In this document: positions 21,770 through 33,900 of the stretch, one piece after another
Numbering within the stretch: position 1 is the stretch's first letter
Layout: each line of letters opens with the position of its first letter
Assembly: GCF_016802725.1 (NCBI RefSeq)
Contig: NC_052669.1
Location: 15,356,270-15,420,269 of the forward strand
Source of the DNA: Solenopsis invicta
Lineage: Eukaryota > Arthropoda > Insecta > Hymenoptera > Formicidae
DNA length: 64,000 nucleotides
Reading direction: 5' to 3'
Position numbers and translations under genes: made by a program
Notes under the pieces: model-generated
Databases searched by the model: none
Told to the model about the DNA's origin: nothing
Seen by the model: only the letters and a program-made list of their open reading frames with translations

Positions 21770-22545
21770 TTAATGATATTCTACCAATTTCTAAAAGAGA
21801 TTTTGCCAATCGAAATATATCATCCGAGGATTCAACTGCATTTCTATACGCGGCATGTGTTGCGATTCCATTTGCAACAAGTTACAAAAGTGAATCTAAT
21901 GTGCACGTGTCTTGTAAAGTCATCGTTGACTTTTCTATTTTTACAGGTCCACATTTGTTTCCATTAATGGTAAGCGATAAATTAAAGGATTTTATATTTT
22001 TCAAATAGTCCCATTCGGGGCATTTGTCTAAATAAAACGGTTTAGCTCTTTTTTTGATGGGAACTTTATCAGGTTCGTTGGTGATTGAACTTACTAAGCC
22101 ATGGCAATTTTCTGAAATTCCAGCAATGACTTTTATCAATATCCATTAAATCATTGGAATTTTTTTTTGCAGCAGCAGCTACATCATGAATTGTCTTTTG
22201 CAGAAGAATCTACTCCATTTGAATCGCATTCCGTCATAAATGTGCTGTTGCTTATTGCATCAATTTCTAGATTCGAAACAATCTTTATACTAGGAATAAT
22301 ACTCTCAGAAGAATTTATAAAAGACGTTTCGTAGCTTTCATTAGTACAGACTTCAGAAATTTTACGTTTTTCTGGAAAAATATCAGATTTTCCAAGATAG
22401 TCTGCCGTTTCAATTTTTATTGCGTTATTATATTGATCAGGTAACAAATTTTTTATTTGACAATTATTTTGCGATGACACATCATCGGTTATAGGAATGT
22501 CTTTTTTATTAGAAGCTAACATAATTTTTTCAAACTAGAAAGATA
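21770..22545 (-). pseudogene. Inverted copy of the MULE 3' coding segment
   Basis: Minus-strand frames 22522-22184 and 22139-21882 are near-identical to the plus-strand text at 27030-27660. They contain the acidic linker with ESIIPSIKIVSNLEID and the start of the peptidase-like domain up to TLQDTC. Because it sits in the left arm, it makes the whole element foldback-like. It breaks off before the histidine part of the domain, so it is non-functional. Confidence 0.8.
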
Positions 22546-23128
22546 TTCGACCGATACATGTAACATACAATTTAAATAAGAAAGTCTATTTGGTCATAGC
22601 TGGATTTCAGTGCTTTATGTATACGTGTGATTTTATATACTTTTTCAGACTCAACCAAATTGCGCGCCGTTACTTTCGATCATATAACACATTTATAATC
22701 AAATAAGAGTTAATAATATCACTTTTATTAAATTAAAATTAATTTAATAATACTTGATGCTTACTAGCATTTATATTAACCCTTTCAACCCTGAAAATTT
22801 AGCAAGCTTGAGCTGGCTTGAGCGGCAAGCAGCGGCAAGGAGAAGATATGGCAAGGTCCGGTCACATGGGTCGGTGTTACGGAGGCGGTAGTGGGACGGA
22901 GTCGCTTTGCACATGTACAGCCGTCCGCATGGCGCCGTCATTCTATTGCCTGCGCAGTGAATTGGATAGTGGGGAGGTGCACATGACTGCATCACGAGGC
23001 TGACCGCTTGACGTTTGAGCTGCCGAATACGCGTTGTCAATCGCGCGATCGACCATTGTCTTGCGTTTTATCTACTCTCTTCAAATAAGTTAAATTCGCC
23101 TTTTTCTGCTAATTTTTATACATGTAAA
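22546..23128 (+). promoter_or_regulatory. Probable MULE 5' leader, with a GC-richer block
   Basis: Lies between the inverted arm and the first transposase frame. 22800-23040 is GC-richer than its surroundings and would be the place for promoter and 5' UTR. No TATA box or start site can be fixed; the opposing 22771-23040 frames are unrecognised. Confidence 0.25.
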
Positions 23129-24072
23129 ATGTATGATAAAACAATTTTATTGGAAATTTTATTAGACGATTCATATCGTATTTTTGATAATGATGGCAAA
23201 CCTTATACACCAAATACATTAGTATATACTACTATCTCGCAAAAAATGCAGGAACGTGGTTCTAAAATTACCCCGAAACATGTGTACACGATTATAAAGG
23301 AGAATTGCAATAGATATATTATTAAAACATTTAGGAATCCAGTCGAGTGTGGAAGAAACCTTGACAGTACTGGCAATTCTGAAAATACTAATATGGATAC
23401 ATCTGATGCATCATCCATTGCGTTACATTCTAAAACGTTTAATATAATTATATCTGCAAATAAATGGCTGTGGATGAAGTCTATAAAAAAAAATATATAA
23501 AAATCGAGTTTATTGGGTACTGCAACCTGGTTAGACCGATATTATAGCTGAAAAAATATGGCAATAACAAAAACTGGATTGCGTATTTAAATTTAAAAAG
23601 CACCGTATTTATCATCGTAGCGATGCACGTTGTTACGTGTTTTTTTGAGATAGTCGTATAAAATGTAATGCAATAATTGAATGCATGGTGCTTAAAAAAT
23701 CAACTGAAAATACGAACGTCATTTTTCCATGCAAAGTAAAAGATATATGTTATACGAAACATATTAATAACAAAAAGAGACATTTAAAAGATATTCATCG
23801 TAAAATAATAGCGGATAAAATGATCAAAGAACGTGCAGATGCTGTCACTTTCCGTAGAGAAGAAACAAAATGCTTAAAAATATTCGGAGACAAAGATCCT
23901 CCTATACTTCCTTCGTCTGCTGTCTTGCGTAAGACAAAAGAAGAAAGATTATTGAAACAGTATGGATTAGTATTCAGCAATCTAGTTTTAAATTTATTAA
24001 ATAGCGCAAACTGCAGTACTCATACGGGATCGATTATTAGTATCGGTTTATTACCATTTTATTGTATATATA

Positions 24073-25958
24073 GCCCAGGAATTTTAGATCAAAAAAGAGG
24101 TTTACTTCGGAAAAATTGCCACTTAGCTAAATTTTTGCACACACCTTTATTTAGGCATTATAAATAAGGTGCAAAAGGTCCCCATCGATATCGTGTTAGT
24201 TTCAAAAGTTATTCGAGGTCAAAGATCACAAAAATCGATTTTTTATGAATATCTCGCTTCCTATTAGTCGTACGTCTATTACGGTTATTATGAAAATTGT
24301 AGATTGAACTGTTTTCTACAAAAAATGTTCTATACATTTTTCATATACGAACAACCGTTCTTACGTTATACGGCCAACAAAGTGTCCGCAGAACAATAAT
24401 AGCAATATATTCGTTTCACCTTCAAGGTAAAATTTAAGGCGCGTTTTTTTTTATATGATTTCTCCTGTAGCCTAATCCTTATTTTATAAAAAATAAACAA
24501 AATTAAAATATACAGTGATTATGTCAATAAAGAGCTAAAATTGAAGTCATCAAGAAGGTAAAAACATGATGTCAACCAAATATATTCTTCTGATAGCATT
24601 GGCAATTATACTCATTGTAAAGAACATTTTTTATTTTTACATGCTATCACTGGATGTGATACGACTTCTGCACTCTTCAACAAAAGAAAAATAAAAGCTT
24701 TGAAGTTATTACAGAAATGTCAAGATTTACAGCGTACAGCAGAAGTATTTAATCAGGAAAATTGTCCAGTAAATGTAATTGTGGATAATGGAGTACGTTT
24801 TCTCTTGGCGATGTATGGAGCTCCAATCACAGAATCTTGTATTAATAACTACCGATACTTGAGCTTCGCTAAATTGACAAGATTCAATACACCTGTCAAA
24901 TTATCCTTACTCCCACCAACAGCTGCAGCCGCTCAACAGCATCTATATCGCGTCTATTACCAGGTACAAACTTGGTTAGGTAATGAGATAGATCCTGAAC
25001 AGTGGGGATGGGTAATAAATAATTATTTATTGGAGCCCATAAAAACTTCATTACCACCTGCGCCGGATGCACTTTTCAACACAATTGTTTGTAATTTTAC
25101 AAAAGGTTGTGGGTCTAATTGTGGCTGCAGAAAAGTGGGATTGCCGTGCTCTGCAGTTTGTGGTCATTGTCGTGGTCATGCTTGAATGTCACTCCTGATA
25201 ACGATTCTGATGACAATATTAACATAAAAGAATCAAAAATATTATGAAATTAACACCACAGATTCTTTCATATAAGAGGAAAATAAAAATGTGCCAGGCA
25301 AAGTAGGAGAAGAAGTATATATAGAAGAGATGCCTGAAATTCACAGCAATGATGAGGAAGAATAATTTTATTTATTCACTGCAACGCACGAGGAACATTT
25401 TTTATTTGCGCTATGACAACTTTTGCGCAACTTGATTAATATCGCATTTTTACTTTTATGCTTCTTGACTTCAATTTTAATTCTTCATTAATACTCCATC
25501 CACTGTATAATTTAGTTGATTTTATTTATTTTTTAGAAAATATGGATTAGGCCTACAGGGAAAACCATGTAAAAAAAAAACGCGCCTTATATTCTACCTC
25601 GAAGGTGGTGTGGAAACAAATGTATTGCTATTAGTGTTCTGCGGACACTTTGTTGGCCGTATAACGTGAAAACGGTTGTTCGTATATGAAAAATGTATAG
25701 AACATTTGTTGTAGAGAACAGTTCAATCTACAATTTTTATAATAACCATAATTGACGTACGACTAATAGAAAGCGATATATTCACAAAAAATCAATTTTT
25801 GTGACCTTTGACCTCGAATAACTTTTGAAGCTAACACGATATCGATGGGGACTTTTTGCACCTTGTTTATAATGCCTAAATAAAAGTGTGTGCAAAAATT
25901 TAGCTAGATGGCATTTTTTCCGAAGTAAAATCCTAAAATTCCTGGGCTAATATTGGAC
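24073..25958. mobile_element. Palindromic element nested in the MULE
   Basis: Terminal AGCCCAGGAATTTTAG and its inverse at 25943-25958 open arms of nearly 400 bp (24073-24450 and 25570-25958). These include the pair CCCCATCGATATCGTGTTAG / CTAACACGATATCGATGGGG. Flanks are TA-rich and compatible with a TA target. It interrupts the MULE frame between FYCIY and the downstream WTSEQ segment. Its interior carries the CXC-protein remnant. Confidence 0.8.
24545..25185 (+). pseudogene. CXC (TSO1/tesmin-like) domain protein of a transposon, C-terminal part
   Basis: An open frame running from about 24560 contains HAITGCDTTSALFN, then VNVIVDNGVRFLLAMYGAP, VKLSLLPPTAAAAQQH and LGNEIDPEQWGW. It ends with a cysteine-rich block, CNFTKGCGSNCGCRKVGLPC followed by CGHC. 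From memory, this arrangement is common in repeated, transposon-borne arthropod proteins whose C-terminus binds zinc through a CXC-type motif; the role in transposition is not known to me. The N-terminal half is absent, so it is a remnant. The 24700 start is only a non-ATG start inside the frame. Confidence 0.6.
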
Positions 25959-27389
25959 TTCCGAACAAAAGATGTTACATACAAAAAGATGTAAAAGAGA
26001 CGCGGAAATTTTTTTGACAATCGATGCCACAGGCGGAATAATTAAGCGCGGATCGTCGCAAGATTTACCGATATTTTTGTATCAATGTGTTCTTGTTCTA
26101 GTAAAAGTGGTAGTACACCTGTATTTCAAATGATCTTGTCCGATCACAGAGCACTGATGATCGCTTTCTTTTTACGCAATATTATTTCCGCAGGTGTACC
26201 TGTTCCGCGTACAGTTGTAAGTGATTTTGGATGGGCCATTTTAATTGCCATTTTTGACGTTTTCGCGAAATGTGTGAATTTCCAAGATTATTTGCGTAAA
26301 TGTTTCGCTGCAGCAGTTTTAGGAAATATTGATTTAATTTCATTTTGCTATATCACATTGGACTTTGTCATCTTATTTCTATGGTCTCTAAATGAAAATG
26401 CTTAAAGGCAAAGATAAGTCCTTAATACGAGCATTTTATCTCCGATGCATTAGTCAAGCTTACCTCATGGATTTTTTTAAGGAATTAGAGTATTTTATGG
26501 AATCGTTACTGAGTGTAGCGTTAAGTAAAAGTACTGGTTCCACAAGCAATGGGGAGATATTAAGGTCCGATGTACGCATGCAATATTTAAGTAGTATAAT
26601 TAAAGGTAGCAGTGCTATTAATGACATGTTAAAAACAATAGAAAATAAAACAGATGAAAATCCTAATGATAATGAGACTGAACGTTGTTTTGATGATTTT
26701 TCCGAACATGAAACAGATGATACCGATTGGAAGGAATGGAGCATTTCTGTTCTGAATTCGTCCAAAAAAATTGCCGAAGACTCGAGAGATGGTAGCATTA
26801 TCAACGCTTGTTATAATCCTGATTTTACTGAACAAGTTAGGGCACATTTACAACAGTATTTACCCATATGGACAGGTGTAACGCGTTCAGTCTTTAAAAG
26901 ATCTAGCGAAATTGTTGCGTCTTCTTGCATGGAAGCAGAGTTTTCAGATTTGAAAAATCGATGCTTTAAAGGCCAACTTCCCATAAAAGTTGACAAATAT
27001 GTCATCCAGCATTTAAATTTCTTAGATAAAAAAATTATGCTGGCTTCTAATGAAAAAGACATTCCTATAACCGATGAATGTGTCATCGCAAAATAATTGT
27101 CAAATAAAAAATTTGTTACTTGATCAATATAGTAACGCAATAAAAATTGAAACGGCAGACTATCTTAGAAAATCTGCTATTTCTCCATAAAAACGTAAAA
27201 TTTCTGAAGTCTGTACTGATGAAAGCTACGAAACATCTTTTATAAATTCTTCTGAGAGTATTATACCTAGTATAAAGATTGTTTTGAATCTAGAAATTGA
27301 TGCAATAAGCAACAGCACATTTATGACGGAATGCGATTCAAATGGTGTAGATTCTTCTGCAAAACACAAATCAAATAATGTAGCTGCTG

Positions 27390-28419
27390 CAAAAAAAATT
27401 CCAATAATTTAATGGATATTGATAAAAGTCATTGCTGGAACATTTAAGAAAATTGGCATGGCTTAGTAAGTTCAATCACCAACGAACCTGATAAAGTTTC
27501 CATCAAAAAAAGAGTTAAGCCGTCTTATTTAGACAAATGCCCCAAATGGGACTATCTGAGAAATATAAAATCCTTTAATTTATCGCTTGTCATTAATGGA
27601 AACAAATGTGGACCTGTAAAAATAGAAAAGTTAACAATGACTTTACAAGACACGTGCGCATTTGATTCACTTTTGCAACTTGTTGCAAGTGGAATCGCAA
27701 CACATGCCGCGTATAGAAATGCAGTTGACTCCTCAGATGATATATTTCGATTGGCAAAATCTCTTTTAGAAGATGGTAGAATATCATTAAAACATTATTA
27801 TGAACGAGTTAATATTTTTAAAAAATCTACCCCTTTTTCGCGATTCGATTAAATTTTATACGTGAAGTATTAAATGACTTAATGTTAATTGTAATGTTGC
27901 TCATTTAGCGGATTATCTTTTCGAAAATAAGCCTAGTTGAACAATCACAACAACTTATACTTGTGGTGTTAAAGAATCGCGACAAACAATAACTTTGAAT
28001 ATCAATGTTAATATTCTTCCGCAGGAAGGTTTGCAACATATGCAACGTGCAATTAATGACTCAAGAAATAAGAATTCAATCTGTCGCAAATGTGGTATCA
28101 TAAAAGAACATTGCATTTCTTATGGTAATCACATAATAATCGATCCTCTATTTTCATAGATTATCGTTACAATAATCAGCGACTAGACTTAAAGCACACA
28201 TTCAAGTCTATTGCAAAAGTTATCACTTTAGGTGATATAAATTATATTTTAACAGGTGTAGTCCATTACATACAATATGATAAAAAAAATAATGGATATT
28301 ACATTGCCTTTGCGGGTACACGATGGTACAAATATGATGATCTAAACAAAAAACGTGTAATAGCAAATTGTTTAGAAGAGATTAGTCCACACGTAATAAT
28401 ATATGTCAAACAGAATTAA
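27390..28419 (+). pseudogene. Ubiquitin-specific-protease-like (C19-like) domain of the MULE protein
   Basis: After an acidic linker, the frame reads CGPVKIEKLTMTLQDTCAFD with SLLQLV following, which resembles the Cys box of C19 peptidases. A zinc-type CRKCG segment follows at about 28085. A His-box-like segment, NGYYIAFAGTRWYKYDDL, lies near 28300, and the protein ends KQN-stop at about 28419. Stops and frameshifts occur at 27850, 28157 and nearby, so it is dead. Fusion of a transposase with a cysteine peptidase recalls plant MULEs that carry Ulp1-type peptidases. Whether this domain cleaved ubiquitin, or anything else, is unknown. Confidence 0.55.
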
Positions 28420-28439
28420 ATATATTTAACAAACGACAT

Positions 28440-28513
28440 ATGCACGTGAGAATGCGTAAACACACGCGCAAGCACGCACGCGCGCACGCAAGCTCTTTCT
28501 CTCTCTCTCTCTC

Positions 28514-28585
<72 letters not shown>

Positions 28586-28589
28586 TTCT

Positions 28590-28632
<43 letters not shown>

Positions 28633-28900
28633 ACACGTGTAACTGAGAGGGTTTGTAGTCAGAAAATACTGGAGGAGTGACGATTCCAAGGGTCCTGATC
28701 TCCGTTGCACACACCCACACACAAACATACACACACGGGATCAGATACCAGCCACGTCCACGCTGTTGATCCTGGATAACGCTGAGAGCAGGATCCACAC
28801 GCATGCATGCACACGCACACGCTCACGCAAACACACACACACACACACACAAATGAGGTGCAAAATCCCAAAGTTCGATTATGTAATCTCAGTAAATCTA
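28440..28900 (+). repeat. CT/CA microsatellite cluster with the dispersed 70-nt unit
   Basis: CT runs (28495-28580) and CA runs (28518-28632, 28800-28852). Between them is the unit GAGAGGGTTTGTAGTCAGAA...GGTCCTGATCTC, a diverged relative of the unit in the arms of the 8862-11430 element. It is inserted in the MULE right arm. Confidence 0.8.
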
Positions 28901-29719
28901 AGAAATCGTCCAAAACTCGTTCCAAGATAATATTTTTCTCTTGTGTGTGGTGCCAACACGTGGGATTAAAAATTGTTTAAAAATATGTAAACGCCGTAAC
29001 TCTTGACGAACACTACAAAAAACTTTAGAACTATCGCAGAATTATCGGAAAATGCCAAAGAGCCGTCCAGAACCCTTATTAAAATGGTACTTTATTCTTG
29101 TGTCGAGTGCCAGAGTTCAGGTTTAAAAATTGTTTAAAAATATATAAATGCCAAAACTCTTGACGAAACTTATGAAAAGCTTAAGAACTATCGCAGAACT
29201 ATCAGAAAATTCCAAAGAGCGATCTAGAACTCGCATTAAAGTAGTACTTTACTCTTATAATGAGATGTCTTTGTTTGGATTTTGGAAAATTGTTTAATAC
29301 TATTAAATATGTAGAACTAATTTTAAAACTTACCAAGAACTATAGAACTATTCGAAAACTATAAGATTTTGTGATTTAATTTATTTTTTTCGTAACTTGG
29401 GGTGCCAGTGGTCAAATTAAAAAATTATTTAAAAATATTAAATATGCAGAACTATTCTTAAAATTTATCAAGAACTATAGAACTCGAGAATAGGACTATA
29501 GGATTTTGTGATTTAATTTATTTTTTCGTAACTTGGGGTGATACGGGAAGTTGGCACCCCATATCTGTAAAATTGAATTTTTTTATTCAAATCGACAGAA
29601 CTATTGTTTTAATCTATCAGGAACTGTAGAACTATTATGGGTGCAAATGGAACTGTGATTAAAATGTTTATTTTCTAAAAATGGGGTGCCAACTTCACAC
29701 CGGCGAGGACTTCGATGTA

Positions 29720-30720
29720 ATTATCTCAATAATGGGTCCAGTCACCTTTGGCGTCGATAATCGCCTGGCATACTTTCAATTAAATTGACGGCATATTAGC
29801 GGTAAGGTCCTCCAAATTTGCCGAATCTCGCGAGATAACTGTTTTAGTATGTATGTACGTTTTCCTTGAAGTCTGTGCTTGATATATGCCCACACATTTT
29901 CGATCGGATTAACATCCGACTGCGACGGCCAATTCAATATAACGATGCTAGATTGCTCCTTTCACTCGATACAGAGTTTGCTGCGATGCTTAGGATCGTT
30001 GTTCTCCTGCAGAATTCAATCCTCATTTTTATTGGTAAACCAACGTTTGGCAGACGGTAACAAAGCTTTTTCGCAAATTTCTAACATTTTTTTGGTATTC
30101 AGATTATATGTAAACAGATGAAAATTGCCGAATCCTTGCTTTGAAAAGCAGCCCTAAAGATGCACTTTTGTTCCATGTTTAATTCGCTGCCTGTTGGTGG
30201 AGATTGATTAAGTTGGTTTGAGACTACTACGTGCCCACATGGAGTATTCGTCAGTAAAAGTTACGTTATTAAAATCTCGATCATTCTCGTACGCCCAAGC
30301 GAGTCACTTTTTCACATGTTTTTCACTCAATAGAATATTCTTTATTGTACTGCGGCATTTCATGTCATGAGCACGGATATGAGTTTAAATAGTTACATAC
30401 GATATATCTAAACCTTTTTGCTTCAATTTCGCTTCTTTGACGCGGTATTAGGCCAGGATTCGGCGAAAACAAATTTACGATCATTTTATCGTCTTTTTTC
30501 TTCAATTTTCCGATCTACGTTCCGGTAAATCATCGACAATTTTTGTGACTTTATATTGCCGAACCCACTTCTGCACGAATTGTTTTGACTTCTTCATATA
30601 TTTAGCAATCGCTGATTGCAACATTTTCGGATGGCTGCACAGAAACACAGCCTCGTAGCGCGTCGTGTATTTGCCACTTATGATCCTTAATGTGTTTTTC
30701 TTACAAAAGAGCAACAGCAA
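29720..30720 (-). pseudogene. Tc1-like transposase (host element of the MULE insertion)
   Basis: The minus strand begins at 30720 with a helix-turn-helix region (AIAKYMKKSKQFVQKWVRQY). It continues in broken frames through FTDEYSMWA (first catalytic Asp, about 30250), WILQENNDPKHRSKLC (second, about 30010) and WPSQSDVNPIENVWAYIK (third region, about 29910). Stops at several points, for example near 30490 and 30410, and frameshifts inactivate it. It lies immediately inside the right TIR. Confidence 0.8.
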
Positions 30721-30986
30721 CTGAATCTTTCTTTAAAATGCATCGAAGACATAGGTTTCCTCTATCGACTCACAAAAAATTGAGAGCAATACTCTTATCA
30801 GTTGTGAATAAGGCTGACCACGCTCTTAGTTAATAGACTGTATCTGCAATAATCTATTATACTTGCCAGATGTAATTTTGCTAAAAGAAAAAGTCGTTTT
30901 TTTTTTATCATAAAGAATCATGTCTAATACTCTACATGCGGAAATTTTGGAATATTCTGTATACGCCGATTTGTTTGATATTTCAG

Positions 30987-33900
30987 TATTGAAGATATGA
31001 GTAGCCTTGCAAAAGCCTTGCAAATTAAAGAAATAACAATAGATGGCAATCCAGTAACTTTAAATACTGATTATATCTCTTTTCTCGTTTCGTATTTGCC
31101 AAATTTGCAACTTTTATCAACAATGCAAATAAGCGAACAAATTCGAAGAACAGCAATGGCTTGGAGATTCTCAAAGGAACAATCGAATTCTGCTTTCCTT
31201 GATCTTAGTACACAAGTTTGTATGAACGTACGTAGAGAAGAAGTGATATCAAATGCTAAAACAAATTGGGAATTTCTCCGAACTAAAACTAAAGTTTCAC
31301 TTGATAGTTCCACTAAATTGAACAATAATACAAGCAATAATATATTATTACGTACACAAAGTGCAAATAAATTTCATACTGTAAACCCAAAGAGCTTAGA
31401 CAAAGTCAAAATAAAAGGTTTTGGTAGTCTCACTGCAATAAATGAAAATATGGAAGCACGAAAGATACATATAAAAAGGAGAAGCGCTTCTAGCGAGAAT
31501 TTAAGAGAATTTAAATTAGAAGATACATCGAAATCATATCCTTTGGAATTTAAACTTCCACCTATACTAGATTCAATAGTAAATAATTTAACAAACAATA
31601 GATTTGAGAATAGAATATTGTCTAATAATAATAATAAAGAAAATAACAGTAAGAAAAGGCTTGAAAATGAATATATTGAAAATGCATCGGATAGCGAGAC
31701 AGAGATTTCACAAAGTCATGAAAGTTTAAAAAGTGGTTTAAAAAGTCATCTCTTTACTTCTAACGTGTACGACACATCTGTAGATTATGACAAATCTGCA
31801 GTCTATAACGAGTCTACTATAGCGAAAGATGTATCCTCGATTACCGCAGGAAATTATGTTAAAAATAATGAGAATCATATACATGAAGCTCTTGCTATGA
31901 CCCAAAATTTCTTAAAATATCATGATGCGGTAACAAACGAAAACAATGACTTAAATAATAGATTGTTTCAAGATTCAAAAGCATTTTATGATCGAGATGA
32001 ACAAAATCATTACCAGTCGAAATCGACTATAAATTCTTCTGGATATTGTTCTTTAAGTTCAAAAACTAATAGTCTAGACAGTAGTAAATCATTATTAACG
32101 GATTCTAGCGTTTCGTTGATTTTTAAGAATGCATACAAATCTCATGAATGTGACAAGGATAAAGGAAGGATTAAAAGTGCTCAAACGAAAAAGATGGTAT
32201 ATTATAAAAATAATAAAGCTGCGACAGTTAGAGCAAAATTTAAATCTCTTGCTCCGCCAAGTCCACTTCCTCAACAAGTACCACCTAAAGAGAGAGAACA
32301 GGGTAAGTTAAAAGATTACATTTTTTTAGTTATTCTTATATCTTATTGATGTTAAAACTTTTTGCAAACAATTTATTCTTTTACACATTAGTGCGTCTAA
32401 AATAAAATATAAAAGGAGACAACTTTCTAGGCGGGGATTACTTAATAGAGATCGTTGGTCGATGCCTAAATATATATGGCCAAGGTGCTTTACGCTTTAT
32501 AGATAGGACTTGGGACTTATCAAAGGCTCAAGATGTCAACGTCGTAAAATTTAATTATGTACAGTTTAACGATGTGGCAAAAATTTTAAGTAAATTAAAG
32601 AATAGATTTCCTCATGCGGAACATTTTGTATTTAAAGAAACTAACATCAATCTTCTTGGTCAACTAAATGCCTTAGCTGAGATACAGGGATTGACTAGTA
32701 TACAAATAGACGCAGGAAATCCTATTGTGTCCAAGGACTGGAAAATGTACGCTATATTTCGCTTAGCTCATTGGGGACTTGCAATTATCAATGGCAAAGA
32801 GGTATAATATGAAAGATCTGTATATATAATTTGTTAAACCATTTAATACAGTTTGTGCTGAACTGCCATTTTAAGTGTTTTAAGTATCCACCGTACGTGT
32901 TACCAATGATCCACGTAACATGATTATTTGTAAAATAAAATGTGTATAGTAACTAAAAAATTACAAAAAAGTATTACGAAGAAAGTCTAATGTACAAAAT
33001 ATAATGCAAAACAAAGCAAAAATACTTTTATTAAATATTTTCTTAATTAAAAACTAACACTTGAAATAATTTTATAAAATTAACATTTTATATAAATATT
33101 TAATAATAATAATTTAATTATTAATTAAACATTTTATAATTAAAGTGGTACATAATGATGTTCGTGTGTGATAAAACAGAAATTTTTAATTTCTTTTAAA
33201 ATAATCAAAAAATAATATTTAAAAGAATTTGAGTGTTTCCAAAGATAATTATATTTTATAGCAATAGAAATAATCGTCCAATTTTAATTGATAATTTATA
33301 TAATGTAAGAATTTAAAATATTCATGATAGTATTTGACATCTCAAGTTGCAAAACTAATCGCAGCGTCGAGTGGGCCATTGGTAACTCACGTAATTAATA
33401 TTGCACTATACGTCAAGCATAAATACATAATTATGCTTTCCAATGAGCAAAACAATATTTTTTTAACATTTTAAAAAACATTTTTTGCAATAAAAAAAAA
33501 TATTTTTAAAAACTGTTAAAATTGTTAAAATTAATGGAATAACTCTTTTTTTTACCTTAAAAAAGTATTTATTTTAATATTATGAAAAATGTGTTTTTTA
33601 TATACACATTAAATAAAATAAAAATATTTTCTAAAGAAAAAAAGAATTTTGTACTCTGTAAAGCTAGGCACTATGCTAGAAAATTATATTACATTCCCAA
33701 TTCTTATTAATTGTGAGGATGCTTCATCCTAGCTTCACAGAAATTTTTTCTGAAAAAAAATTTGTTTCTTGGAAATTTCGAAGCAGTCACCTCTCCAAAT
33801 CTGAATTACCACCAACTTGACTTCTGCAGTTTCTAAGAACTGATACTTACATAAGTGATGATAAATAAACATTAAAGAAAACAATTAAAAAATATTGTCT

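Larger units (their letters stand above)
23129..27096 (+). pseudogene. MULE-like transposase, broken in several pieces
   Basis: The start at 23129 (ATGTATGATAAAACA) gives an N-terminal region of about 124 residues. Further pieces follow at 23685-24072, interrupted by the palindromic element. The core resumes at about 25960 with YWTSEQKML and the DDE-type segment FLTIDATGGIIKRGSSQDLP, whose Asp is the expected first catalytic residue. It continues through FQMILSDHRALMIAFFLRN and VVSDFGWAILIAIF, the second catalytic Asp region. The C-terminal part (26392-27096, 234 codons, still open) contains EIVASSCMEAEFSDLKNR. Multiple stops and frameshifts make it inactive. The MULE assignment rests on the core motifs plus the 7-9 bp target duplication. 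Confidence 0.7.
21092..29705 (+). mobile_element. MULE-like DNA transposon, 8.6 kb, with long inverted ends
   Basis: Ends CGCCGGTGT...ACACCGGCG lie between direct copies of AGGACTT(CG) at 21085-21093 and 29706-29714, a target duplication of 7-9 bp as expected for Mutator-like elements. Long inverted arms share GTTGGCACCCC and CAAGTTACGAAAAAA segments (21100-21680 versus 28940-29700). The left arm continues as an inverted copy (21770-22545) of the element's own 3' coding end (27030-27850). Plus-strand coding spans 23129-28419 and is interrupted by the palindromic element at 24073-25958. Confidence 0.8.
20990..30840 (-). mobile_element. Tc1-like transposon split by an 8.6 kb insertion
   Basis: Terminal repeats CAGTCTGTTAAGTAAGAGCG (20990) and its inverse ending TAATAGACTG (30840) match at 23 of 25 positions and are each followed by TA. 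The element's own sequence is 20990-21091 plus 29706-30840; the rest is the MULE-like insertion. Its transposase lies at 29720-30720 on the minus strand. Confidence 0.85.

Noticed and set aside
22771..23040. Opposing 61- and 89-codon frames in the GC-richer MULE leader
   Set aside because: Both strands are open, as expected from composition; no domain.
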